Assembly: GCF_025961475.1 (NCBI RefSeq)
Contig: NZ_JAOQNS010000005.1
Coordinates: 124,001-188,000 of the forward strand
DNA from: Rhodobium gokarnense
GTDB lineage: Bacteria > Pseudomonadota > Alphaproteobacteria > Rhizobiales > Rhodobiaceae
Length of the DNA: 64,000 bases
Direction of reading: 5' to 3'
Below the pieces are notes generated by a model that was not told the DNA's origin, did not search any database, and saw only the letters and a program-made list of their open reading frames with translations. Below, one piece after another: positions 28,433 through 36,885 of the stretch. The position numbers were made by a program, and so were the translations under genes. The number at the start of each line of letters is the position of its first letter. Positions within the stretch are counted from its first letter, which is position 1.

Positions 28433-29317
28433 ATGTCCCTCTTCAAGGATCGCCGCCTCTCCTGGGAATCGGCCGGGGCCGACTGGCCGAACCGGGAGGC
28501 GAGCCGGTTCGTGGAGGCCGGCGGCATCTGCTGGCACGTCCAGGAGATGGGTCCGCAGGACGTGCCCGCCCTCCTGCTCCTCCACGGCACCGGCGCCTCG
28601 ACCCATTCCTTCCGCGACCTGATGCCGCTGCTCGCCAGGGAATACCGGGTGATCGCGCCGGACCTGCCCGGCCAGGGCTTTTCCGAGACGCCCGGCCGCG
28701 AGGGCCTGACGCTCTGGGGCATGGGCACGCTGATCGCCAATCTGCTTGATGCGCTGGGGACCAAGCCGGCCGTTGTCGCCGGCCATTCGGCGGGCGGCGC
28801 GATCGCCATCCAGATGGCGATTGCCGGCCAGATCGAACCGGAGCGGCTCGTCGCCATGAACGCCGCGCTGGAGCCCTTCCCCGGCTCGTCGTTCTTCTCG
28901 CCGATGGCGAAGATCCTGTTCATGAACCCCTTCGTGCCGCGGCTCTTTTCGTTCCGCGCGCGGCTCAGCGACATCGCCGGGTTCGTGGAAAGCTCGACCA
29001 ATTCGCAGATCGATGACGTCGGCAAGCGCTGCTACGAGAAGCTGTTGCAGACCCCCGACCATGTTGGCGGGGCGCTCGGCATGATGGCGAACTGGGACCT
29101 CGGATCCCTGCAGACGCGGCTCCGGCACCTCAAGGTGCCGCTCGTCCTCGTCATCGCCCGCAACGACGCCACCGTCTCGCCGGAGGTCTCGGAACGGGCC
29201 GCCAGGAAGGCGCCCGACGCGACGCTGATAGCCTTTGAGACCGGCGGCCACCTCCTCCACGAGGTCAATCCGGAAGCCATCGCGGAGATCATCGCCGGCC
29301 GGCAGATCGACGCCTGA
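28433..29317 (+). CDS. bchO: BchO, alpha/beta hydrolase of the Mg-chelatase operon
   Basis: This 294-residue alpha/beta-hydrolase fold protein has an LLHGTGASTHSFRDL oxyanion region and the nucleophile elbow GHSAGG with Ser119. BchO always accompanies bchID in purple bacteria and is thought to help early Mg-porphyrin steps; its substrate is unknown. The start at 28433 lies five bases after the bchD stop. Confidence 0.93.
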   Translation: MSLFKDRRLSWESAGADWPNREASRFVEAGGICWHVQEMGPQDVPALLLLHGTGASTHSFRDLMPLLAREYRVIAPDLPGQGFSETPGREGLTLWGMGTLIANLLDALGTKPAVVAGHSAGGAIAIQMAIAGQIEPERLVAMNAALEPFPGSSFFSPMAKILFMNPFVPRLFSFRARLSDIAGFVESSTNSQIDDVGKRCYEKLLQTPDHVGGALGMMANWDLGSLQTRLRHLKVPLVLVIARNDATVSPEVSERAARKAPDATLIAFETGGHLLHEVNPEAIAEIIAGRQIDA

Positions 29318-29450
29318 GACCGGCTGCCGCAGGCCGGCCGAGAGCCGGTTCGTCGGGCGACTGACTGGCCTCCCTCTGCAAAAACCCGGAATCCCTTTTC
29401 GCCGCGACGTTTGTGCCTTTCTTGCGAGGCGTTTTAGCCTTGCGCGTTTG

Positions 29451-29468
29451 TGTCAACCGGAGTTAACT
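29451..29468. promoter_or_regulatory. degenerate PpsR box upstream of crtI
   Basis: TGTCAACCGGAGTTAACT is TGT-N12-ACT, one base off consensus. It shares its last base with the next, perfect box. Confidence 0.45.
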
Positions 29469-29485
29469 GTCAACTTATGATGACA
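29468..29485. promoter_or_regulatory. PpsR/CrtJ box overlapping the crtI start codons
   Basis: TGTCAACTTATGATGACA matches TGT-N12-ACA. Both candidate crtI start codons (29477 and 29480) lie inside it, so the promoter must be upstream of, or overlap, this position. Confidence 0.7.
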
Positions 29486-31003
29486 CACGCGGTTCTCCCC
29501 TCCGATTTGACGGATGCTCCGGCACGCCGACCCCATGCGGTGGTCATCGGCGCCGGTTTCGGCGGCCTTGCGGCGGCGATCAGGCTCGGTGCCCGCGGCT
29601 ATCGGGTCACTGTCTTCGACCGGCTCGACGGGCCGGGCGGGCGCGGCTCGGTGTGGCGCCAGGACGGCTTCACCTTCGACATGGGCCCGACCATCGTCAC
29701 CGCGCCGTTCCTGTTCGAGGAGCTGTGGGAGCTCTGCGGGCGCAAGCTCAGCGACGACATCGAGCTGAAGGCGCTGGAGCCCTTCTACACGGTGCGCTTC
29801 GACGACGGCGACACCTTCTCGGCCTATTCCGATCCGGAAAAGATGCGCCAGGAAGTGGCGCGCTTCAATCCGGACGACGTCGCCGGCTACGACCGCTACA
29901 TGGAGGAGGCGCAGGCCTGCTTCGAGACCGGGTTCGAGGGCATGGTCGACAAGCCCTTCTGCCGGCTCTTCAACATGGTCGAGGCGCTGCCGGACCTCAT
30001 CCGCCGGCGCGCCGACCGCTCGGTCTACGGGCTTTGCGCGAAATATGTGAAGGACGAGCGGCTGCGCGTGGCGCTCTCCTTCCATCCGCTGTTCATCGGC
30101 GGCAGCCCGTTCCGGGTCAGCGCCGTCTTCAGCCTGATTTCCTATCTCGAGCGCCATTGGGGGGTGCACTACGCCATGGGTGGGACGGGTGCCCTGGCGA
30201 AGGGCATGGCCGATCTCATCGAGGGCCAGGGCAACGTCGTGCGCTACGGCACCGACGTTGCCGAGATCCTCGTCACCGACGGCAAGGCGAGCGGCGTCAA
30301 GCTCGGCGACGGCGAGATCGTTGCCGCCGACGTGGTCGTCTCCAACGCCGATGCCGCCTGGACCTACTCCAAGCTCGTGCCGGCGAACCACCGCACGCGG
30401 TGGACCGACGCCAAGCTCGACCGCATGGCGTATTCGATGAGCCTCTTCATCTGGTATTTCGGCACCGACCGCAAATATGACGGCGTCGACCACCACACCA
30501 TCCTGATGGGTCCGCGCTATCGGGGCCTGATCAAGGACATCTTCAAGAACAAGGTGCTGGCCGACGATTTCAGCCTCTATCTGCACCGGCCGTCGGCGAG
30601 CGACCCGAGCGTCGCGCCGGACGGCTGCGACGCCTTTTACGTGCTGTCGCCGGTGCCGAACCTTGAGGCGGACATCGACTGGACGACGACGGCGGAGGCG
30701 TTCCGCAAGCGCATCGCCGCCAAGCTGGAAGAGACGGTCCTGCCGGACCTTTCCAAGCACATCGTGACGTCCAAGATGGTGACGCCGCTCGATTTCCGCG
30801 ACCGGCTGCTGTCGGTCCGGGGTGCTGCCTTCGGCATGGAGCCGACGCTCTTCCAGATCGCCTGGTTCCGGCCGCACAACATCTCCGAAGAGCTGGAAAA
30901 CCTCTACATCGTCGGCGCAGGCACCCATCCGGGCGCCGGACTGCCCGGCGTCCTCGCCTCAGCCCGCATTCTCGACAGGGTGGTACCTGATGCCGTCGCC
31001 TGA
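29477..31003 (+). CDS. crtI: phytoene desaturase CrtI
   Basis: This 508-residue FAD-dependent desaturase/isomerase has the dinucleotide fold GAGFGGLAAA (residues 25-34 region). It has the family C-terminus with NLYIVGAGTHPGAGLPGV. It converts phytoene to neurosporene or lycopene at the membrane. The start is uncertain: ATGs at 29477 and 29480 lack a close ribosome site, and a GTG at 29450 is in frame. I prefer 29477 because family homology begins about 20 residues later. It overlaps crtB by 14 bases. Confidence 0.93.
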   Translation: MMTHAVLPSDLTDAPARRPHAVVIGAGFGGLAAAIRLGARGYRVTVFDRLDGPGGRGSVWRQDGFTFDMGPTIVTAPFLFEELWELCGRKLSDDIELKALEPFYTVRFDDGDTFSAYSDPEKMRQEVARFNPDDVAGYDRYMEEAQACFETGFEGMVDKPFCRLFNMVEALPDLIRRRADRSVYGLCAKYVKDERLRVALSFHPLFIGGSPFRVSAVFSLISYLERHWGVHYAMGGTGALAKGMADLIEGQGNVVRYGTDVAEILVTDGKASGVKLGDGEIVAADVVVSNADAAWTYSKLVPANHRTRWTDAKLDRMAYSMSLFIWYFGTDRKYDGVDHHTILMGPRYRGLIKDIFKNKVLADDFSLYLHRPSASDPSVAPDGCDAFYVLSPVPNLEADIDWTTTAEAFRKRIAAKLEETVLPDLSKHIVTSKMVTPLDFRDRLLSVRGAAFGMEPTLFQIAWFRPHNISEELENLYIVGAGTHPGAGLPGVLASARILDRVVPDAVA

Positions 31004-32024
31004 CTTTTCCGCCGGTCTCGGCGCTGCCGACCGGGCGGCGTGCAATGCCATCATCCGCGATGGCTCCAAATCCTTCTATGCCGCCTCGCTGCTGTTGCCG
31101 CCGAAACCGCGCAACGCGGCGCGCGCGCTCTATGCCTTCTGCCGGTTCTCCGACGACCTGATCGACCAGAACGACGGCGGGCGGGCCGAAAGGCTCGCGG
31201 AGCGGCTCGACCGCATCTATGCGGGAAATCCAGTCGACCACATCGCTGACCGGGCCTTCGCCTCGGTGGTGGAGGAATTCGACATCCCGCGCACCATCCC
31301 GGACGCCCTAATCGAGGGCTTCGCCTGGGACGAGGCCGGGCGCGACTACGGCACGATCGACGACGTCATGGCCTATTCGGCCCGGGTCGCCAGCACCGTC
31401 GGCGTGATGATGACCATCATCATGGGCAACCGCCGCCATGCGGTGCTGTCGCGGGCGGCCGATCTCGGCCTTGCCATGCAGCTCACCAACATCGCCCGCG
31501 ATGTGGGCGAGGACGCCCGCATGGGCCGGATCTACCTGCCGCGGGACTGGCTGCTGGAAGAAGCGGTCGACCCGGACGAGCTTTTGGCCCGCCCCCAGCA
31601 CACGCCGGGCATCGGCCGGGTGACCGCACGGCTGCTCGCCACGGCAGAGGACTACTACCGGAAATCGGAGGCGGGCATCGGCGCGCTGCCGATCGGCTGC
31701 CGGCCGGCGATCCGCTCCGCGGCGCTGATCTACAGCGCCATCGGCTCGGAGATCGCCAATAACGGCTTCGACAGCACCAGCCGGCGCGCGTTCGTCTGCA
31801 GCCGGCGCAAGGTGTCGCTGATGGCAAACGCCGTCCTCACCCTTTCACTGTCCTCGCCAGCCAGCGCCGGGGCGACCCATCCGGAGGCGCGGTTCCTGGT
31901 CGATGCCAGCGCCCTGCCCGATCCGGCCCCGAAGGTCGCCGGTCCCGTCCGGTTCCTGGAGCTCCTGGAGATCTCCGAACGGCGCAAGTGGGAATGGCAG
32001 GTGACAGGCCGCGCGGAGGCTTGA
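30990..32024 (+). CDS. crtB: phytoene synthase CrtB
   Basis: This 344-residue enzyme couples two geranylgeranyl diphosphates to phytoene. The Asp-rich motifs D55-DLID and D171-VGED (in TNIARDVGEDARMGRIYLP, shortened) bind Mg-diphosphate. The start overlaps the crtI end, as in the conserved crtIB pair. The carboxyl end is followed after seven bases by a small 54-codon gene. Confidence 0.96.
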   Translation: MPSPDFSAGLGAADRAACNAIIRDGSKSFYAASLLLPPKPRNAARALYAFCRFSDDLIDQNDGGRAERLAERLDRIYAGNPVDHIADRAFASVVEEFDIPRTIPDALIEGFAWDEAGRDYGTIDDVMAYSARVASTVGVMMTIIMGNRRHAVLSRAADLGLAMQLTNIARDVGEDARMGRIYLPRDWLLEEAVDPDELLARPQHTPGIGRVTARLLATAEDYYRKSEAGIGALPIGCRPAIRSAALIYSAIGSEIANNGFDSTSRRAFVCSRRKVSLMANAVLTLSLSSPASAGATHPEARFLVDASALPDPAPKVAGPVRFLELLEISERRKWEWQVTGRAEA

Positions 32025-32031
32025 GCGCCCC

Positions 32032-32196
32032 GTGGCCAGCTACGCCCTTGTCGAAATCCTGTTCAGTTCGGCGGTCCTTCTGGGGCTCGCCTACTGGCAG
32101 TGGCGCAGCGTCAACAGGGCGATTGCCGAGCGGAAGGCCCGCGAGGCGCGGGAAGCTGCCGAGGGGTCGAACGACAAGCCGTCAGAGGAAGAATGA
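32032..32196 (+). CDS. small single-helix membrane protein downstream of crtB, function unknown
   Basis: A GTG-initiated frame of 54 residues begins seven bases after the crtB stop, with a GCGGAGG element near the crtB end. The product has one membrane helix (about LVEILFSSAVLLGLAYWQW), then a charged Arg/Glu/Ala helix and an acidic end (SEEE). The tight spacing after crtB, the clear membrane-then-charged design and the coding-like composition support a real gene. It overlaps the crtC stop on the other strand by 15 bases. I do not recognise a named family. Confidence 0.6.
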   Translation: MASYALVEILFSSAVLLGLAYWQWRSVNRAIAERKAREAREAAEGSNDKPSEEE

Positions 32197-33276
32197 CCGC
32201 GTCGAGCGCGGCATCCGGAACGGCAGCATCAGCTTGACGATGGGCGCGGCAAAGCGCACGCCGTCGAGGCTTTCGTGCACCATCTCCACCTCCTCGCCGA
32301 AGAGCCGGGTTTTCACCAGCGAGCGCACGTAGAACGGCGAGTCCTCCAGCGTCCTGACCGTCTTCGGCTGAAACCCCGGCTCGCAGGCGATCGAGCGCCG
32401 GACCCGCCAGAAGCCGCGCGGCAGGGGCATGGCCGGCGGCATGGCGCTGACCTCAAGGCCGCCGTCCGGCTTTGCCTTCAGGCACATGGACGCCCGCGAG
32501 CCGTCGCGGCGGATCGCGTCGTAGAGAATCACCGGATCGCCGTCCGAGAGCAGCCCCCGCGCCCAGTCCCAGCGCTGGAACCCGGCTTCAAGCGGCTCCG
32601 CACCGCAATTGCTGTCCACATAGCCGATGCCGCTCCAGCCGGGGACGCCGCCGCGGTCGATTTTCACGTCGATGCGCGCGCGCGGCGCGATCGGCGTCCA
32701 CCAGTGGCGGCCGGGGCCGTCGAGCGGGAACGGCGCGCCGCACAGCGCCTCGGGCGTCACCTCGATGGTGCCGGCGATGCGGCGGGGCAGGAACATGCCC
32801 GGCGGGCGCGGCAGGGCCAGTTCGTCGAAGGTGATCCGGAGGCCGGTCTCGGTCCACTCAAGGCTGCTCGGGCCGACCTGGAACCGGTCGGCATCGCGGG
32901 ACAGCGCGCCCCGCGCCCGCTCCGTCATCGACCAGCGATTGCCGCGCGGCGCATAGAGCGCGACGTTGATGGCGACATGGTTTTCCGGATCGTGGCGGCC
33001 GGACCAGTGGTAGTAGGGCGAGAACACCGAGCCGACGAAGGCGATGACGGAAAGGCCGTGCCGGCCGCAGTCGCTCAGTCCGTCGACGTACCACCAGAGG
33101 TACCCGCCCGGCGCGACGTCGGCGTCGAATCGCGGTCGGCCATCAACGTCTCCGCCGCGATCCGGCCCGACAGCGCCGCCATCGGTATGCCCGGTCCGGG
33201 ATGCACGCTGCCGCCCGCCATGTAGAGCCCCGGCACGCTCGTCTTCGCCCCCGGCCGCTGGAACGACGACATCCAT
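32182..33276 (-). CDS. crtC: carotenoid 1,2-hydratase CrtC (start uncertain)
   Basis: CrtC adds water to the psi end of neurosporene or lycopene on the way to spirilloxanthin. The conserved family body begins at PGGYLWWYVDGLSD and runs through VGSVFSPYYHWSGR to the end at 32182. In this frame there is no ATG, GTG or TTG between base 33276 and that motif. The listed start (ATG 33276, 364 residues) therefore carries about 59 non-family residues read out of frame within crtD. A start in the crtD frame at 33143 would need a -1 shift. The identity is clear; the 5' end is not. Confidence 0.8.
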   Translation of the reverse strand: MDVVVPAAGGEDERAGALHGGRQRASRTGHTDGGAVGPDRGGDVDGRPRFDADVAPGGYLWWYVDGLSDCGRHGLSVIAFVGSVFSPYYHWSGRHDPENHVAINVALYAPRGNRWSMTERARGALSRDADRFQVGPSSLEWTETGLRITFDELALPRPPGMFLPRRIAGTIEVTPEALCGAPFPLDGPGRHWWTPIAPRARIDVKIDRGGVPGWSGIGYVDSNCGAEPLEAGFQRWDWARGLLSDGDPVILYDAIRRDGSRASMCLKAKPDGGLEVSAMPPAMPLPRGFWRVRRSIACEPGFQPKTVRTLEDSPFYVRSLVKTRLFGEEVEMVHESLDGVRFAAPIVKLMLPFRMPRSTRSFFL

Positions 33277-34649
33277 CCGTGCGAGGCCGGGCCGTAGAGC
33301 GCCCCGCCGGTCGCCGGAAACATCCGGGCAAAGCCCGTCGGCGTCGTCGTCACGCCCCCGCTCAAGGCCTCGTTGACCGTCAGGCCGCACCGTTCCAGCA
33401 CCCGCACCATCGCGTCCAGACATCGTTCAATCTCGCTTTCGGCATATTCGTGGGCGTCGCCGATCGCCGGCGCGTTGATCAGGAAAAACAGGGGTTCGCC
33501 ATCGTCGGGCGTGGCGCCGGGAGCAGCGTCGATGCGCTCGCCGCGGTCGTTGCGGCCTTGTGCGCAGAGATAGACCGTCGGCTCGCGCGGCACGGCCCGG
33601 CGCTTGAAGAGGGCGTCGAACTCGGCCTTGTAGTCGTTTGAGAAGAAAACGTTGTGACGGCTGAGCGGGAAACCGGTGGTGGCGCCCGAGGCGGACCAGG
33701 TCATCGCCGAGAGCGAGCGGCGTCCGCGCGAGGTGGGCTTTAGCCCGGTATCGACGTCGCCGAGTTCACCCGCAGCAAGGGCGGACATGTCGCCGTTGAA
33801 GATGACGGCACCGGCCTCGATCACTTCACCGTCGTCGAGGCGCACGCCGGTGACGCCGTCGCTGTCGGTCAGGACCCTGGCGACGCCGCGGCCATAGTCG
33901 AAGCGGGCGCCCGCCCGTTCCGCCACCGCGGCGATCGCCAGCGGCAACCGGTGCATGCCGCCCTCGACCAGCCAGACGCCGTCCTGCTCCACGTGGGAGA
34001 TCAGCATCAGCGTTGCCGGCGCCTCGAAGGGCGAGGAGCCGCAATAGGTGGCGTAGCGGCCGAAGAGCTGGCGCAGGCGCCTGTCGGGGAAATAATCGCC
34101 GAGGGATTTCCACAGGGTTGAGAACGGCTTGATCTGGCGGATGGCGCCCAGGCTGCCGGCGCCGAGGCGGCTGGCAAGCTGCACCGGGTTCGGCCGCGTG
34201 TCGGCGATGAAGGTCCGCTGCAGCAGCTTGTAGATGCGCGCGGACTCCTCGCAAAGGCGCAGATAGCCGTCGGCGTTGCGGCGATCGGAAAAGGCGGCGA
34301 TCGCGGCGTAGCTGTCGTTGGTGTCTGCAAAGAGGTCGAGGCGGGCGCCGTCCTGCCAGCCGTGGCGGGCAAGGATCGACGCCGTGGCGAGACCGACTTC
34401 GGCCTCAAGCGACGTCCCCGCCGGTTCCAGCAGCTCGTCGAACACCCATTTCATGGTCATGACCGTCGGGCCGGAATCGACCTCGGCGCCGCCGACCGCG
34501 ATGGTGCGGATCTTGCCGCCCGGGGCGGCCGCCTTTTCGATGACGCGCACGGGCAGGCCGCGGGCCGAGAGCACGACCGCCGCAGCAAGCCCGCCCATCC
34601 CGGCGCCGACGATGACGACATCGCTCGAGGAGTGCGGCGACCTAGTCAT
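33075..34649 (-). CDS. crtD: methoxyneurosporene dehydrogenase (carotenoid 3,4-desaturase) CrtD
   Basis: This FAD-dependent C-3,4 desaturase of the CrtI superfamily has the N-terminal fold VGAGMGGLAAAVVLS and the C-terminal GLYMAGGSVHPGPGIPMAALSG, the CrtD variant of the family signature. The ATG at 34649 gives 524 residues; ATG 34676 is nine codons upstream. The last 15 or so residues (after MADRDS) look unconserved and overlap the crtC N-terminal motif. It is divergent from crtE across a pair of PpsR boxes. Confidence 0.93.
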   Translation of the reverse strand: MTRSPHSSSDVVIVGAGMGGLAAAVVLSARGLPVRVIEKAAAPGGKIRTIAVGGAEVDSGPTVMTMKWVFDELLEPAGTSLEAEVGLATASILARHGWQDGARLDLFADTNDSYAAIAAFSDRRNADGYLRLCEESARIYKLLQRTFIADTRPNPVQLASRLGAGSLGAIRQIKPFSTLWKSLGDYFPDRRLRQLFGRYATYCGSSPFEAPATLMLISHVEQDGVWLVEGGMHRLPLAIAAVAERAGARFDYGRGVARVLTDSDGVTGVRLDDGEVIEAGAVIFNGDMSALAAGELGDVDTGLKPTSRGRRSLSAMTWSASGATTGFPLSRHNVFFSNDYKAEFDALFKRRAVPREPTVYLCAQGRNDRGERIDAAPGATPDDGEPLFFLINAPAIGDAHEYAESEIERCLDAMVRVLERCGLTVNEALSGGVTTTPTGFARMFPATGGALYGPASHGWMSSFQRPGAKTSVPGLYMAGGSVHPGPGIPMAALSGRIAAETLMADRDSTPTSRRAGTSGGTSTD

Positions 34650-34688
34650 TTCTACGGAACCCACGCACGTTGACATCTCGATATGATC

Positions 34689-34706
34689 TGTCAATCTAAT
34701 GTGACA
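34689..34706. promoter_or_regulatory. PpsR/CrtJ box, crtD/crtE intergenic, left
   Basis: TGTCAATCTAATGTGACA matches TGT-N12-ACA. It lies between the divergent crtDC and crtEF operons, close to the crtD start. Confidence 0.75.
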
Positions 34707-34714
34707 TTTGGCTC

Positions 34715-34732
34715 TGTAAATGTAAATTGACG
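34715..34732. promoter_or_regulatory. PpsR/CrtJ-like box, crtD/crtE intergenic, right
   Basis: TGTAAATGTAAATTGACG is TGT-N12-ACG, one base off consensus. It is eight bases from its partner and 24 bases before the crtE start. Confidence 0.6.
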
Positions 34733-34756
34733 CACACTGCGGGAAGGAGTGCTCCG

Positions 34757-35629
34757 ATGGACGTCCAAGCCAGGATCGAGCGGGCCCTGGAGCGGGCACT
34801 CTCCTACGCTGCGGGCAACAACGGCCAGCCGAAACAGCTCGTCGAGGCGATGCGCTACAGCGTGTTTCCCGGCGGCGCGCGGGTGCGTCCCCGGCTCTGC
34901 CTCGCCGTCGCCTATTCCTGCGGCGACCCGGCACCGGAAGCCTCCGACGCCGCTGCGGCGGCGATCGAGCTGCTACATTGTGCCTCACTCGTCCATGATG
35001 ACATGCCCTGCTTCGACAATGCGGACCTGCGCCGCGGCAAGCCGACGGTGCATGAGGCGTTCGGCGAGCCGCTCGCGCTTCTGGCGGGCGATGCCCTCAT
35101 CGTGCTCGCCTTCGAGACCATCGCCCGGGAATGCGCCACCGTGCCGGAGCGGATCGGGCCACTGATCTCCACCCTCGGGCGCTCGGTCGGCATGCCCTAC
35201 GGCATCGTCGCCGGCCAGGCCTGGGAGAGCGAGCCGGAGATCGTGCTGGAAGACTATCACCGGGCCAAGACGACGGCCCTGTTCAGTTGCGCCACGACGG
35301 CCGGCGCCATCGCCGCCGGCTCCGATCCCCAGGTCTGGTACGGCGTCGGCGACGCGCTCGGCAACGCCTATCAGGTGGCCGACGACCTGCGCGACGCCGT
35401 CTCGAGCGAGAGCGAACTCGGCAAGCCGATCGGTCAGGACGAACGCAACTGCCGGCCCAACGCCGTCGCCGAACTCGGCATCGAAGGCGCCCTTGCGCGG
35501 CTCGTCGGTCACGTCCAGGCCGCCGTCGACGCGATCCCGCCCTGCCCCGGCTCGGCACAGCTTGAACAACTGATCAAATCGGAGGCGAAACGCCTGCGGC
35601 CGAAGAGTCTCGCCCAGAACGCCGCCTAA
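34757..35629 (+). CDS. crtE: geranylgeranyl diphosphate synthase CrtE
   Basis: This 290-residue prenyl transferase makes C20 GGPP, used for carotenoids and for the bacteriochlorophyll tail. The first Asp-rich motif is D81-DMPCFD and the second D209-DLRD. The start at 34757 has an AAGGAG ribosome site; the frame extends ten codons upstream through the PpsR box. crtF follows after 11 bases. Confidence 0.95.
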   Translation: MDVQARIERALERALSYAAGNNGQPKQLVEAMRYSVFPGGARVRPRLCLAVAYSCGDPAPEASDAAAAAIELLHCASLVHDDMPCFDNADLRRGKPTVHEAFGEPLALLAGDALIVLAFETIARECATVPERIGPLISTLGRSVGMPYGIVAGQAWESEPEIVLEDYHRAKTTALFSCATTAGAIAAGSDPQVWYGVGDALGNAYQVADDLRDAVSSESELGKPIGQDERNCRPNAVAELGIEGALARLVGHVQAAVDAIPPCPGSAQLEQLIKSEAKRLRPKSLAQNAA

Positions 35630-35640
35630 CTCGGAAGCTC

Positions 35641-36798
35641 ATGGCGGAAACGACGATCTCGACATCATCGGACAGACCGCCCCGGACCATGCCGTCCCTC
35701 GCCGATCGCCTGCGCGACTGGCGGTCCGGTCTGGTCGCGAGGCCCGGTTTCCAGTCCCTCGCCGCGCGCCTGCCCTTCGTCAATCGGATCGCCGGGGCGC
35801 GGACCCGGTCCCTGTTCGACCTCACCTCCGGGTTCATCTACTCGCAGGTGCTGTTCTCCTGCGTCGAACTCGGCCTCTTTGACAAGCTGAAGGCGGATCC
35901 GGCAACGACGGCCGAGATCGCCGCCATGTGCCGGCTGAACCGGCGCGCAGCCAACCTTTTGACGACCGCGGCGGCGGAACTGAAGCTGATCCGCAAGGCC
36001 CGCGACGGGCGCTGGCGGCTCGACGATTTCGGCGCCGTCGTTGCCGGCAATGCGGGCATCGCGGCGATGATCCGCCACCACGCCATGCTCTACCGCGACC
36101 TCGCCGACCCGCTGGCGCTCCTCCGCGGCAATGCCGGCCGCACCGAGACGGCCGACTTCTGGGCCTATGCCGGCGGGCGCGCCGACGAGGTGACCGATGC
36201 CGGTGCCGGCGTCTATTCCGACCTCATGGGCCTCAGCCAGGACCTCGTCGCCGAAGAAGTGCTGTCCGCCTATCCGGCCGGGCGGCACAACGTCGTGCTC
36301 GATGTCGGCGGCGGCGACGGTGCGTTCTTACGGGCGCTGGGCGCCAGGAGCCGCAAGCCGCAGCTCTGGCTGTTCGACCTGCCGGCCGTCGCGCCGCTGG
36401 CCGGGACCCGATTCGCCGGGGCCGGCCTCGCGGAACGGGCCAGCGTCCACTCAGGCGACTTCTTTTCCGACCCCCTGCCCTTCGGCGCCGACCTCGTCAC
36501 CCTCATCCGAATCGTCTGCGACCACGACGATGACGCGGTGGTTGCGCTCTTACGCAATCTCCACAGGTCCATGCACCGGGATTCTACACTTTTGATTGCA
36601 GAGCCGATGGCTGGACCAGAGGGCGGCGCGGGGTCCGCCGCGGCCTATTTCAGTTTCTATTTTCTTGCCATGAAATCGGGCCGCTGCCGGTCCCCGGCGG
36701 AACTGACCGAATTGCTGGAAAAAGCAGGTTTTTCAGGCATCGAGTGGCGCAAAACCCGGCGCCCCATTTTTGCCAGCGTCATTGTCGCGCACCCTTAA
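35641..36798 (+). CDS. crtF: hydroxyneurosporene O-methyltransferase CrtF
   Basis: This 385-residue SAM-dependent O-methyltransferase has an N-terminal winged-helix dimerisation domain and the SAM motif D221-VGGGDG-227. Conserved catalytic-domain segments include RIVCDHDDDAVVALLRN and PMAGPEGG. It methylates the 1-hydroxy groups made by CrtC. With CrtC and CrtD it yields spirilloxanthin-series pigments; crtA for spheroidenone is absent from the window. Confidence 0.94.
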   Translation: MAETTISTSSDRPPRTMPSLADRLRDWRSGLVARPGFQSLAARLPFVNRIAGARTRSLFDLTSGFIYSQVLFSCVELGLFDKLKADPATTAEIAAMCRLNRRAANLLTTAAAELKLIRKARDGRWRLDDFGAVVAGNAGIAAMIRHHAMLYRDLADPLALLRGNAGRTETADFWAYAGGRADEVTDAGAGVYSDLMGLSQDLVAEEVLSAYPAGRHNVVLDVGGGDGAFLRALGARSRKPQLWLFDLPAVAPLAGTRFAGAGLAERASVHSGDFFSDPLPFGADLVTLIRIVCDHDDDAVVALLRNLHRSMHRDSTLLIAEPMAGPEGGAGSAAAYFSFYFLAMKSGRCRSPAELTELLEKAGFSGIEWRKTRRPIFASVIVAHP

Positions 36799-36804
36799 CA
36801 GTGC

Positions 36805-36822
36805 TGTAAATTAAAGTTGACA
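36805..36822. promoter_or_regulatory. PpsR/CrtJ box 1, bchC promoter
   Basis: TGTAAATTAAAGTTGACA matches TGT-N12-ACA and ends in a TTGACA -35-like hexamer. It lies seven bases after the crtF stop. Confidence 0.78.
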
Positions 36823-36830
36823 TGCACTGA

Positions 36831-36848
36831 CGTAAATCTAAGATGACA
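36831..36848. promoter_or_regulatory. PpsR/CrtJ-like box 2, bchC promoter
   Basis: CGTAAATCTAAGATGACA is CGT-N12-ACA, one base off consensus and eight bases from box 1, the classic double-box design of bchC promoters. Confidence 0.6.
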
Positions 36849-36885
36849 TGTGGGAGGCGCGGCCAATGGAGCCGCGTGGAGGCCT

